A DNA stretch of 24,304 nucleotides, taken from Alistipes sp. (GTDB lineage Bacteria; Bacteroidota; Bacteroidia; Bacteroidales; Rikenellaceae). The notes under the pieces are model-generated. The model was not told the DNA's origin. It worked only from the letters and a program-made list of their open reading frames with translations, and ran no database searches. The translations under genes and the position numbers were made by a program. Below, in pieces: positions 9,521-16,627 of the stretch (within the stretch, counting starts at the first letter, position 1; every line of letters starts with the position of its first letter). The stretch spans positions 1 through 24,304 of the forward strand of contig JAFLRS010000008.1 of assembly GCA_022511355.1 (NCBI GenBank). Reading direction: 5' to 3'.

Positions 9521-9548
9521 TTGCGCTTGCTGAAAATGGGTATCTTTG
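9521..9548 (+). promoter_or_regulatory. Bacteroidota-type promoter overlapping the start of the alkyltransferase gene
   Basis: Plus-strand TATCTTTG at 9541-9548 is a full match to the TAnnTTTG -7 box, with a partial -33 box (ATTG, ending 9523) 17 bp upstream. It forms a divergent pair with the PiT promoter. The predicted RNA start is near 9555, downstream of the ATG at 9536, which affects the choice of start codon for the gene. Confidence 0.5.
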
Positions 9549-10054
9549 CCGACGTGAAAATCTATGAAAGCGACGATACGGGAGAGATCGGCAGGCTTCG
9601 GTACGCCTTTTCGGAGAGCAGGTTCGGGGAGGTGCTGACCGCCTGCGACAATCTCGGACTCTGCTTTGCGGGCTTCGTCTGCGGCGGAGGACGCGATGAC
9701 GCATTGGCCGATATGAAGGCGCGTTTTCCCGCCGCACGCTTCGAGGAGGATGCCTCGGCCGTGGTGGATGTGTTCGGGGTTGTGGGTGCGCTGCATATTG
9801 CCGGCACGCCCTTTCGCCGCAGAGTGTGGCGGACGCTTCTCGAGGTCCGCCGCGGAGAGAGGCTCTCCTATTCGCAACTGGCCGCTGCGGCCGGAGTTCC
9901 GCGGGCGGTGAGAGCCGTGGCCTCGGCCGTGGCCGCGAATCCTATAAGCGTGGCGATTCCGTGTCATCGCGTGGTGCGCAACGACGGAACAATCGGAAAT
10001 TATCATTGGGGAGCCGGACTCAAAAGGCTTCTTCTGGAGGCAGAGGCGCACTGA
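9536..10054 (+). CDS. ogt: methylated-DNA--[protein]-cysteine S-methyltransferase
   Basis: DNA repair suicide enzyme that removes O6-alkyl groups from guanine onto its own Cys. From the ATG at 9536 it has 172 residues. The C-terminal half is diagnostic: GTPFRRRVWRTLLEVRRGE, SYSQLAAAAGVPRAVRAVAS (helix-turn-helix), AANPISVAIPCHRVV with the acceptor Cys143 in PCHR, and GNYHWGAGLKRLLLEAE. No Ada-type N-terminal zinc domain is present. The start is uncertain: the ATG lies between a -33-like and a -7 promoter box, so GTG at 9554 (giving 166 residues) is a real alternative. The 3' end overlaps the convergent rluA-type gene by 35 bp. Confidence 0.9.
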   Translation: MGIFADVKIYESDDTGEIGRLRYAFSESRFGEVLTACDNLGLCFAGFVCGGGRDDALADMKARFPAARFEEDASAVVDVFGVVGALHIAGTPFRRRVWRTLLEVRRGERLSYSQLAAAAGVPRAVRAVASAVAANPISVAIPCHRVVRNDGTIGNYHWGAGLKRLLLEAEAH

Positions 10055-11651
10055 AACGGAGTCGTTCGCCGGTGCGGGGAGAGTCGAATTCCAGATATTC
10101 GCTGTGCAGGCACAATCGTCGTGCGGGCCTTGCTCCGTAGAGCGTATCTCCGACGATGGGGGAGTCCAAACCCTCGGCCGATGCCGCATGAACGCGCAAC
10201 TGATGCGTGCGGCCAGTCACAGGTTCCAGCTCCACGAGAGTCTGCGACTGCCGCCGTTCCTTCACTCTGAACAGCGTCACCGCACGTTTGCCGTGAACCG
10301 GGTCGGCGACCTGACGCGGACGGTCGAACGGGTCGGGACGCAGCGGAATCTCGATGCGGCCTTCGTCGGCGGCTGCAGCCCCCTCGACAAGAGCTATGTA
10401 ACGCTTCTTCACCGTCCGTCGCAGAAACTGCTCCTGCAAACGGCGGTAGCTCTCCGGCGATTTGGCCACAATCATCAGACCCGACACATCCATGTCGAGA
10501 CGGTTCACGACCCGCGCCGCATCGGCTCCGAATCGGAGTTTGGCCCACGCCTCGACCGACGGACGCTCGATTTTGCCCTCCACCGACAACATTCCGGCAG
10601 GCTTCGAAACCACCGTCAGCTCCGAATCCTCGTATACGATTTCAGGCTCCGACGGAAACTCTTCGGCAGCGGCCTTTTCCATGTCGATGCCGCGCAGCAT
10701 ATATTCGAGCAGAGGTTTGCATTTGCCGCGGCAGGCGGGGTAGAAACTGCCGTGACGGCGCACTTCGCCTTTGGGCGACGCTCCGTACCAGAATTCGGCA
10801 ATCGAAAGCGGGGTATAACCGTTGAGAAATGCGTATTGAAACAGCTTGGGAGCAGCACATTCGCCCGTTCCGGCGGGCGGCAGCGAATGGACCGAACGGT
10901 CGAATATCGACAATATATTCTCCTTGCGGCCCTGCGAATCGACCGCTTCGAAGTGCATGAACAATTCGCGCTGCAACTGCTCGGAACGACGTTTGCGTTC
11001 GCTCTTCAACTCTTCGATTTCGTGAAGAAGGGCTTCGAGTGCGGCACGCGCTTCGGCCGTGCGGCGAACGGAAGACTCTTTGAGCCGGCGCAGTTCCGAC
11101 TTTTCGCGTCGGCTTTCGTTGTCGAGAATCTCCGCATCCTCGCCCGCCGCCCGACGCAGGCCGCGTTCACGCCTGGCCTCCGCAGCCCGAAGCCTGAACC
11201 GCCCGACCTCTTCGACTGCCTCGACGGCCGCCCTCTCCGCTTTCAGACGGGCGTTTTTCAACTCTTCGCCGCCGGTCAGGTCGTCGATGCGTCGGTTTAT
11301 GGCCGAAATTTCGGCCTCCCCGCGACGGAAAAAACCGTCGGGAGCAAGCATATCGTAAACAGGCGGCACGAAGTAGGGATGATTGTTGCTTCCGTGCAGA
11401 TTGCCCGAAAAGGCGGCGAGAAAACCGCTCTCTCCGCGACGGCCGCGAACGACAAGCACTCCGAACATCTTTCCGCAGGCAAGTTCGCCGCTCCATTCGG
11501 GGTGCGATTCGAGATGCCGCATCAACGCTTCGGCGGCGATACGGCACAGAGGATGTGGATTGCATCCGAACGGGTCATTGAGCCGTTCGGGAGGTTCGAT
11601 TCCCTCGCCGAGGGCACCGAACGGATGAAATTTTTCGGATTCCGCCGTCAT
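10020..11651 (-). CDS. RluA-family pseudouridine synthase with N-terminal coiled-coil extension
   Basis: RNA pseudouridine synthase of 543 residues. The C-terminal third holds the catalytic fold: VYEDSELTVVSKPAGMLSVE, then V-N-R-L-D386-M-D-V-S-G, where D386 is the catalytic Asp of the RLD motif, and EPVTGRTHQLRVH (476-488). The first residue of the motif is Asn where many relatives have His. Residues 1-110 hold the block GKMFGVLVVRG...FLAAFSGNLHG...HPYFVPPVYD seen in long RluA proteins of Bacteroidales, and 111-235 is a charged coiled coil. Start at 11651 was chosen because it leaves 11 bp to the upstream gene; a longer frame from 11792 would run through that gene. Target RNA unknown. It is last in a probable ugd-hypothetical-rluA operon. 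Confidence 0.88.
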   Translation of the reverse strand: MTAESEKFHPFGALGEGIEPPERLNDPFGCNPHPLCRIAAEALMRHLESHPEWSGELACGKMFGVLVVRGRRGESGFLAAFSGNLHGSNNHPYFVPPVYDMLAPDGFFRRGEAEISAINRRIDDLTGGEELKNARLKAERAAVEAVEEVGRFRLRAAEARRERGLRRAAGEDAEILDNESRREKSELRRLKESSVRRTAEARAALEALLHEIEELKSERKRRSEQLQRELFMHFEAVDSQGRKENILSIFDRSVHSLPPAGTGECAAPKLFQYAFLNGYTPLSIAEFWYGASPKGEVRRHGSFYPACRGKCKPLLEYMLRGIDMEKAAAEEFPSEPEIVYEDSELTVVSKPAGMLSVEGKIERPSVEAWAKLRFGADAARVVNRLDMDVSGLMIVAKSPESYRRLQEQFLRRTVKKRYIALVEGAAAADEGRIEIPLRPDPFDRPRQVADPVHGKRAVTLFRVKERRQSQTLVELEPVTGRTHQLRVHAASAEGLDSPIVGDTLYGARPARRLCLHSEYLEFDSPRTGERLRFSAPLPPEEAF

Positions 11652-11662
11652 AGCGGCCGGGT

Positions 11663-12109
11663 TCAGTCGAATTGAAGCTCCTCCTCGCCGAATGCGGCCG
11701 AGGTGTCGGAGATGTCGGATTGCTGCGGCAGCGGACGGTCGTAAGGATTGGGCACGATGCTGTCCACGATGAATTTGGTGAAACCCCGCCACGGCAATGC
11801 ACCGAAATACTCCTTGTAGTGCAGTTCGACGGTGCGTCCGCCCAACAGCATCAGTTTGCGTGCGAGTTCGGCGTTCTCGACCGAAAATTCGAATTCGTAG
11901 GACTGGATGGAACCCGTAGTCTTGCCCGGACGAAGACCCGCCTGAATCAGTTTACCTTCGTAGGTCTTGAAGATTACACCCTTGTATACCACATAGTTGA
12001 GTTCGCCGCTCTTGACTCCCTCGCCGAATACGAAGAAGAATCGCACGTAGCAGAATACGGCGGCTGCGATTCCGAGCAGAATGATTGCGGCACTCCAGAA
12101 TTTTTTCAT
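11663..12109 (-). CDS. conserved one-TM protein of unknown function
   Basis: 148 residues with one N-terminal membrane segment (about residues 5-27, WSAAIILLGIAAAVFCYV), then a small soluble domain rich in strands: GVKSGELNYVVYKGVIFKTY, EGKLIQAGLRPG, GSIQSYEFEFSVEN, LLGGRTVELHYKEYF, PWRGFTKFIVDSI. From memory, close relatives occur widely in Bacteroidales and are often labelled 6-phosphogluconate dehydrogenase; nothing here supports that, since there is no nucleotide-binding motif and the protein is far too short. It lies 54 bp after ugd and 11 bp before the RluA gene on the same strand, so an operon is likely. Function unknown. Confidence 0.8.
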   Translation of the reverse strand: MKKFWSAAIILLGIAAAVFCYVRFFFVFGEGVKSGELNYVVYKGVIFKTYEGKLIQAGLRPGKTTGSIQSYEFEFSVENAELARKLMLLGGRTVELHYKEYFGALPWRGFTKFIVDSIVPNPYDRPLPQQSDISDTSAAFGEEELQFD

Positions 12110-12163
12110 ATCGCGTAGTGTTTTTTCGTGTGACTGTTCAATAGTTGTGCAAAACGGAGCTGG

Positions 12164-13477
12164 TTATTTGCCTATGCCGGCATATTCGAATCCGTTGGCT
12201 CTCATCTCGGCGGCGTCGTAGATGTTGCGGCCGTCGATTACCGTTTTCCGCCGCATAAGCTCTCCGATGCGGCCCCACGACGGCAGACGGAACTGCTTCC
12301 ATTCGGTGAGCAGCAGCAGGGCGTCGGCATCGCGCACGGCATCGTACATATCTTCGGCATACTCGATGTCGAACTTCAGCGTGCGGCGGCACAAATCCAT
12401 AGCCACGGGGTCGTAGGCCCTCACCTCGGCACCGGCAGCCTTCAGCAGCTCGATGGTCTTGAGCGACGGCGCTTCGCGGATGTCGTCGGTTTCGGGTTTG
12501 AACGCCAGACCCCAAACCGCAATGCGGCGGCCTGCGATATCGCCTCCGAAACGTTCGAGGAGTTTTTGGAAGACGCGTTTTTTCTGCTCTTCGTTCACCG
12601 CCTCGACCGCCTTGAGAACCTTCATCTCATAGCCGTACTCTTCGGCCGTGCGTGCCAGTGCGCGCACATCTTTCGGGAAGCAGGAACCTCCGTATCCGCA
12701 GCCGGCATAGAGGAATTTCGAACCTATGCGCAAATCGGAACCTATGCCCTTGCGCACCATATCGACATCGGCGCCCGTGAGTTCGCACAGATTGGCTATG
12801 TCGTTCATGAACGATATGCGTGTGGCGAGCATGGCATTCGATGCGTATTTTATCATCTCCGAGGAGGCTATGTCGGTGAATATAACTCTGAAGTTGTTGA
12901 GCAGGAAGGGACGGTACAACCGCGTCATGAGTTTTTGGGCGCGTTCGCTCTCGATGCCGACCACTATGCGGTCGGGACTCATGAAATCCTTGATTGCGGC
13001 TCCTTCCTTAAGAAATTCGGGATTGCTTGCCACGTCGAATCCGACATCGACGCCGCGCAGCCGCAGCTCTTCGCGGACTATCGCCTTGACACGTGCCGAA
13101 GTGCCTACGGGAACGGTCGATTTCACCACCAGCACCGTATACTTCTCGATGGTGCGTCCGAACTGACGGGCCACCTCTTCGACATAACTCAAATCGGCGC
13201 TTCCGTCCTCGCGCGGAGGAGTTCCTACGGCCACGAACAGAGCCTCGGCATTGCGGAGAGCCGTTTCGAGCGATGTGGTGAAGTGCAGACGGCCTTCGCG
13301 GATGTTGCGCGTGACCATCTCTTCGAGTCCGGGTTCGTAGATTGGTATGCGGCCGTTTTCGAGGGCCTCGATTTTGGCGGTGTCGATGTCGGCGCACGTG
13401 ACGTTCACTCCCATCTCGGCGAAGCAAGTTCCCGAAACAAGACCTACGTAACCTGTGCCTGCTATTGCGATATTCAT
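12164..13477 (-). CDS. ugd: UDP-glucose 6-dehydrogenase (UDP-glucose/GDP-mannose dehydrogenase family)
   Basis: Cytoplasmic enzyme that oxidises UDP-glucose twice with NAD+ to UDP-glucuronate, a precursor for surface polysaccharides. 437 residues, standard length. Seen: N-terminal Rossmann motif GTGYVG (7-12), VAVGTPP, STVPVGTS (120-127), SNPEFLKEGAAIKDFMSPDR (151-170), and the catalytic loop GYGGSCFPKD with Cys266 and Lys269. The C-terminal domain has WGLAFKPETDDIREAPS. Start at 13477 was chosen because the protein then begins MNIAIAGTGYVG; an in-frame ATG 96 bp further up would add an unrelated leader. A TACATTTG -7 box lies 25 bp upstream. GDP-mannose or UDP-ManNAc dehydrogenase is less likely, though the family is hard to split by eye. 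Confidence 0.9.
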   Translation of the reverse strand: MNIAIAGTGYVGLVSGTCFAEMGVNVTCADIDTAKIEALENGRIPIYEPGLEEMVTRNIREGRLHFTTSLETALRNAEALFVAVGTPPREDGSADLSYVEEVARQFGRTIEKYTVLVVKSTVPVGTSARVKAIVREELRLRGVDVGFDVASNPEFLKEGAAIKDFMSPDRIVVGIESERAQKLMTRLYRPFLLNNFRVIFTDIASSEMIKYASNAMLATRISFMNDIANLCELTGADVDMVRKGIGSDLRIGSKFLYAGCGYGGSCFPKDVRALARTAEEYGYEMKVLKAVEAVNEEQKKRVFQKLLERFGGDIAGRRIAVWGLAFKPETDDIREAPSLKTIELLKAAGAEVRAYDPVAMDLCRRTLKFDIEYAEDMYDAVRDADALLLLTEWKQFRLPSWGRIGELMRRKTVIDGRNIYDAAEMRANGFEYAGIGK

Positions 13478-13501
13478 GCGGATGTGTGTTTGTTGACGCT
13501 G

Positions 13502-13509
13502 CAAATGTA
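13502..13509 (-). promoter_or_regulatory. -7 promoter box for ugd
   Basis: Minus-strand TACATTTG matches TAnnTTTG and sits about 25 bp before the ugd ATG, embedded in an AT-rich tract. No -33 TTTG at the usual 19-21 bp; a TTTG only 12 bp upstream has the wrong spacing. Confidence 0.4.
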
Positions 13510-13593
13510 TAAAAAATTTTGCAAAGAGTTGTGGCATCGATTTTGCGAAACGCAGAACCGTACAGGCAGACACTTTTGTTAAAATTCAATATT

Positions 13594-14106
13594 ATGAACA
13601 CATCGACCGTTAAACTCTACTCGTTGGAGTATGCGCAGCTTCGGACCTATGCGATGGCTGCACTCTTTATTTTGGGCAACATCGCACTGCCTCAGCTGTG
13701 CCACCTCATTCCCGACGGAGGACGCATTTTTCTGCCCATCTATTTTTTCACGCTTCTGGGCGCGTACAAATACGGATGGCGCGTGGGTATTCTGACCGCC
13801 GTAGTGTCGCCCGTACTCAATTCGCTTCTGTTCGGAATGCCGTCTGCGGCGGTGCTGCCGGCCATACTCTTCAAATCGGTGATTCTGGCCGTTGCCGCCG
13901 GATGGGTTGCCGGCCGTTGCAAACGTGCGGCTCTGCTGCCCATAACGGCCGCAGTGTTGTTCAGTCAGATTGCCGGCTGCGCGTTCGAATGGCTCCTTAC
14001 CGGCTCCTTTACGGCTGCCGTTAGCGATTTCAGACTCGGTCTGGCCGGAATGGTCATTCAGATTGCAGGCTGCTGGGCTTTGATTCGTTTCGTTATCAGA
14101 AAATAG
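13594..14106 (+). CDS. ECF-transporter S-component-like membrane protein
   Basis: 170 residues with about five hydrophobic segments. It resembles substrate-binding (S) subunits of energy-coupling factor vitamin/metal transporters: GGRIFLPIYFFTLLGAYKYG followed by WRVGILTAVVSPVLNSLLFG, ALLPITAAVLFSQIAG, and a final helix. The G-W-R-V-G-I-L-T block with the S-P-x-x-N-S-L-L-F-G turn is typical of this group in Bacteroidales. No EcfA ATPase or EcfT gene is in the window, so it would share an ECF module encoded elsewhere. Start at 13594 (MNTSTVKLY) rather than the in-frame upstream ATG because that leader is untypical. It ends 4 bp before the aldo/keto reductase, so the two are almost certainly cotranscribed. 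Ligand unknown. Confidence 0.7.
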   Translation: MNTSTVKLYSLEYAQLRTYAMAALFILGNIALPQLCHLIPDGGRIFLPIYFFTLLGAYKYGWRVGILTAVVSPVLNSLLFGMPSAAVLPAILFKSVILAVAAGWVAGRCKRAALLPITAAVLFSQIAGCAFEWLLTGSFTAAVSDFRLGLAGMVIQIAGCWALIRFVIRK

Positions 14107-14110
14107 CGTC

Positions 14111-15244
14111 ATGAGCGGAAAACTCGGATTCGGTTGTATGCGTCTGCCGCTGCGCGATGCAGGCGACCCCTCCTCTGTCGAGATGGCGACCCTCATGCGC
14201 ATGACCGACATCTTCATCGGTCGCGGATTCAGGTATTTCGATACGGCCTACACCTACTGCGACGGCCACAGCGAAACTGCTTTGCGCCATGCGCTTGTGG
14301 AGCGTTATCCGCGCGAGGATTACATTCTGGCCGACAAGCTGCCCACGATGCTCATCGAGAATGCCGGCGGACAGTCGCGAATCTTCGAATCGCAGTTGCG
14401 GCGGTGCGGCGTGAACTTTTTCGACCGCTATATCGTCCACTGTGCGACGGCCGACTTCTACGAGCGTGCCCGACAGTTGCGCAGTTTCGAGTTTGTCGAA
14501 GAGCGCAAACGCGAGGGTTCGGTGCGGGCTTCGGGATTTTCGTTCCACGGTTCGCCCGAATTGCTGGACCGCATTCTGACCGAACATCCCGAAGTGGATT
14601 TCGTGCAGCTGCAGATAAACTATGCCGACTGGACACGCACCCCGATGCGTGCTTCGGAGTGTTACGATACCGCCCGCCGTCACGGAAAGCCGGTTACGGT
14701 GATGGGGGTTCTGAAGGGAGGTTTGCTGGCCGACGTGCCGTTGGGAGCCGAGCGTCTGATGCATTCGGTCTGCGGCAACTCCGACCCTGCAGCGTGGGCT
14801 TTGCGTTTTGCGGCGAGTCTCGAAGGGGTCGATTACGTGCTTAGCGGAATGTCGTCGGTCGAGGAGATGGACCGCAACACGCTTACGATGATAAATTTCA
14901 AACCCTTCACGCGTCAGGAGTATGCCGTGGCCGACGAGATTGCCGATGCCGTATGCGGAGGAACTCCCGTTCAGTGTACGGCGTGCGGATACTGCCTGCC
15001 GGTATGCCCCGAACGCATAGCCGTTCCGCAGAGTCTGCATCTGTACAATGCCTATTCGCGGATGTTCGGAGGCCGCAACTACTATGACGAATATGCCGCG
15101 CTGACCGAGGGTCGCGGACGGGCTTCGGACTGCCGCAGCTGCCGCGAGTGCGAACGCGTATGTCCTCAGGGGCTGCGCATCGCCGACTGGATGCGCCGTG
15201 TGGCCGACGCCTTCGAATACAGACGTATGCCGGTTCAGGTCTGA
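14111..15244 (+). CDS. aldo/keto reductase with C-terminal 4Fe-4S clusters
   Basis: 377-residue oxidoreductase. The aldo/keto reductase barrel begins GFGCMRLPL and shows the catalytic tetrad: Asp44 and Tyr49 in FDTAYTY, Lys76 in ADKLP and His110 in YIVHC. Toward the end of the barrel VDYVLSGMSSVEEMDRN is typical of the family. The C-terminal domain carries two Cys groups, C289-x2-C-x2-C-x3-C299 and C341-x2-C-x2-C-x3-C351, each of 4Fe-4S type, which suggests electron transfer from ferredoxin or another redox partner rather than NAD(P)H alone. This architecture is common in anaerobes; the substrate is unknown. It follows the ECF S-component gene by 4 bp, and a hairpin lies 8 bp after the stop. 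Confidence 0.9.
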   Translation: MSGKLGFGCMRLPLRDAGDPSSVEMATLMRMTDIFIGRGFRYFDTAYTYCDGHSETALRHALVERYPREDYILADKLPTMLIENAGGQSRIFESQLRRCGVNFFDRYIVHCATADFYERARQLRSFEFVEERKREGSVRASGFSFHGSPELLDRILTEHPEVDFVQLQINYADWTRTPMRASECYDTARRHGKPVTVMGVLKGGLLADVPLGAERLMHSVCGNSDPAAWALRFAASLEGVDYVLSGMSSVEEMDRNTLTMINFKPFTRQEYAVADEIADAVCGGTPVQCTACGYCLPVCPERIAVPQSLHLYNAYSRMFGGRNYYDEYAALTEGRGRASDCRSCRECERVCPQGLRIADWMRRVADAFEYRRMPVQV

Positions 15245-15252
15245 AAAGAGGT

Positions 15253-15272
15253 GCGGGGTCCGAAGACCCCGC
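15253..15272. terminator. UUCG-capped hairpin between convergent genes
   Basis: Perfect 8-bp GC-rich stem GCGGGGTC/GACCCCGC with a 4-nt loop in the 32-bp gap between the reductase and crcB. Read on the minus strand the loop is TTCG closed by C-G, the extra-stable UUCG tetraloop, and it is followed by a partly T-rich stretch (acctcttttc). On the plus strand no T run follows. A likely end signal for crcB transcripts, with weaker support for the plus strand. Confidence 0.55.
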
Positions 15273-15276
15273 CCGT

Positions 15277-15654
15277 TCAGATTAATTTCGCCGCCGAACG
15301 GCCCGCCCATACAAGCAGCAGACCCAGCATGAAGCTCGCCGCCGCATAGAGCCAGAACGACAGAAAACGATGTTGCTGCAACATGATGAACATATCGTCG
15401 GCCAACGACGAGAAGGTGGTGAATCCGCCGCAGAATCCGGTTATAAGCAGGATGTTCATCTGCGGGGAGATGATGTTGGAACGTTCGGCGAGTCCGAAGA
15501 GGATGCCGATAATGAAGCTGCCGGCAAGATTTACGGCAAGCGTTCCGTAGGGGAACGGCGAGTCGGTGATGAGCGAACAGAATTTGCCCGTCAGAAAACG
15601 GAAGCAGGTTCCGATGAATCCGCCGATGCCGGCCAAAAGCATTGATTTAATCAT
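15277..15654 (-). CDS. crcB: CrcB/Fluc fluoride ion channel
   Basis: 125-residue membrane protein with four hydrophobic segments, the standard Fluc size; works as a dual-topology dimer that exports fluoride. Diagnostic motifs: G11-G-F-I-G-T-C-F-R19, YGTLAVNLAGSFIIG with Asn42, and GFCGGFTTFSS (73-83), which contains the Phe residues and polar track lining the pore. A single full-length copy. It is divergent from ureA across 101 bp. I looked for the fluoride riboswitch in the upstream leader and did not find a convincing one. Confidence 0.92.
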   Translation of the reverse strand: MIKSMLLAGIGGFIGTCFRFLTGKFCSLITDSPFPYGTLAVNLAGSFIIGILFGLAERSNIISPQMNILLITGFCGGFTTFSSLADDMFIMLQQHRFLSFWLYAAASFMLGLLLVWAGRSAAKLI

Positions 15655-15755
15655 AAGGCTGTTTGAAATTTGGTTTTACTCCGGTCATGAAATCAAATTC
15701 GATGCCGTGAAAGTATGAAAAAAGTGAGTAATAACACCATAAAAAGTTGTAAAAA
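15655..15755. other. divergent intergenic region between crcB and ureA
   Basis: 101 bp, AT-rich, must contain the start signals for crcB (minus) and the urease operon (plus). I see no full TAnnTTTG box on either strand at a sensible distance: the best plus match is GAAATTTG (15665-15672) and the best minus match CGAATTTG. No long inverted repeat or recognisable operator. Urease transcription may therefore need an activator or a different sigma factor; that is inference. Confidence 0.4.
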
Positions 15756-16058
15756 ATGCATTTGACACCGAGAGAATTGGACAAACTCATGCTTTTGTCG
15801 CTCGGCATGATTGCCGAACGGCGCAAACAGAAGGGTTTGAAGCTGAACTATCCCGAAGCGGTGGCCTACATAACGTCGTCGGCGTTGGAGGGGGCACGCG
15901 AGGGCAAGACGGTCGAGGAGGTGATGTCCGAAGCCGCAAGCGTACTGAAGCGCGACGACGTAATGGAGGGAGTCGCCGATATGATAGAACTGCTGCAGGT
16001 CGAAGCCGTATTCACCGACGGCTCGCGGCTCGTGAGCATACACCATCCCATAAAATAA
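15756..16058 (+). CDS. ureA: urease gamma subunit
   Basis: 100-residue structural subunit of cytoplasmic urease, which hydrolyses urea to ammonia and carbamate. Full length and highly typical: begins MHLTPRELDKLM, GLKLNYPEAVAYI, SALEGAREGKTVEEVM, DDVMEGVADMI, ends VEAVFTDGSRLVSIHHPIK. Separate from beta, as in most bacteria and unlike Helicobacter where they are fused. First gene of the operon; 8 bp before ureB. Confidence 0.97.
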   Translation: MHLTPRELDKLMLLSLGMIAERRKQKGLKLNYPEAVAYITSSALEGAREGKTVEEVMSEAASVLKRDDVMEGVADMIELLQVEAVFTDGSRLVSIHHPIK

Positions 16059-16066
16059 GGCAAACT

Positions 16067-16624
16067 ATGAAAGAGCATAAGACTACAGGCAGAAAGAGTG
16101 CATCGACCATCGGTTCGCTCTACCCCGCAGAGAAGGGTTTCATGCCGTCGAAGCACGTAGCCGTGGGCGGTACGGTCTTCGGCCGCGGGGACATAGCCTA
16201 CAACGAAAACCGGCAGACCGTGAAGCTCGAAGTGGTCAATACCGGCGACCGTCCCATTCAGGTAGGTTCGCACTTTCACTTCTTCGAGGTGAACCGCTAT
16301 CTGCGTTTCGACCGCGATGCGGCATTCGGATGCCATCTCAATATCCCCGCCACCACCGCCGTGCGGTTCGAACCCGGCGACAAAAAGAGCGTCGAACTGG
16401 TCGCCTATGCGGGCAAACGGCGTATAATGGGATTCAACGGACTTGTGAACGGATATGCCGGCGACGAGGATGCACCCACATTCTTCCCCGCACGAATCAA
16501 GGCCATGGAACGTATGCATACCGAAGGTTTCGCCACCACGTCGAAACCCGTGACGGCTACCACCACCGGAGCCATAGCCTCGAAAGGTGCCGCAAACAGT
16601 GACAAAAAATCTAAAAAGCAGTAA
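16067..16624 (+). CDS. ureB: urease beta subunit with N- and C-terminal extensions
   Basis: 185 residues, against about 100-120 for the Klebsiella-type subunit. The core (about 29-130) is typical: VVNTGDRPIQVGSHFHFFEV, FDRDAAFGCHLNIPATTAVR, FEPGDKKSVELVAYAGKRRI, GFNGLVNGY. In front is a polar Lys/Ser/Thr leader of about 28 residues. Behind it comes a predicted helix (141-158, PARIKAMERMHTEGFATT) and a low-complexity Thr/Ala/Lys tail (159-185). From memory, the helix resembles C-terminal extensions of Helicobacter UreA and Yersinia UreB, which take part in assembling larger urease oligomers. Three bp separate it from ureC. Confidence 0.95.
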   Translation: MKEHKTTGRKSASTIGSLYPAEKGFMPSKHVAVGGTVFGRGDIAYNENRQTVKLEVVNTGDRPIQVGSHFHFFEVNRYLRFDRDAAFGCHLNIPATTAVRFEPGDKKSVELVAYAGKRRIMGFNGLVNGYAGDEDAPTFFPARIKAMERMHTEGFATTSKPVTATTTGAIASKGAANSDKKSKKQ

Positions 16625-16627
16625 GCA

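Noticed and set aside
10104..11675. 523-residue plus-strand frame opposite the RluA gene
   Set aside because: Shadow frame; the minus strand has the RLD motif and coiled coil of a genuine protein.
11652..11792. Longer N-terminus for the RluA protein starting at 11792
   Set aside because: It would lie inside the 3' end of the conserved gene 11663-12109 and reads as low-quality Arg/His sequence; the ATG at 11651 gives the expected N-terminus.
15655..15755. Possible fluoride riboswitch before crcB
   Set aside because: The minus-strand leader has fragments such as ATGACC but lacks the paired GG-n-GATG start, the pseudoknot partners and the closing GCTGATG segment.
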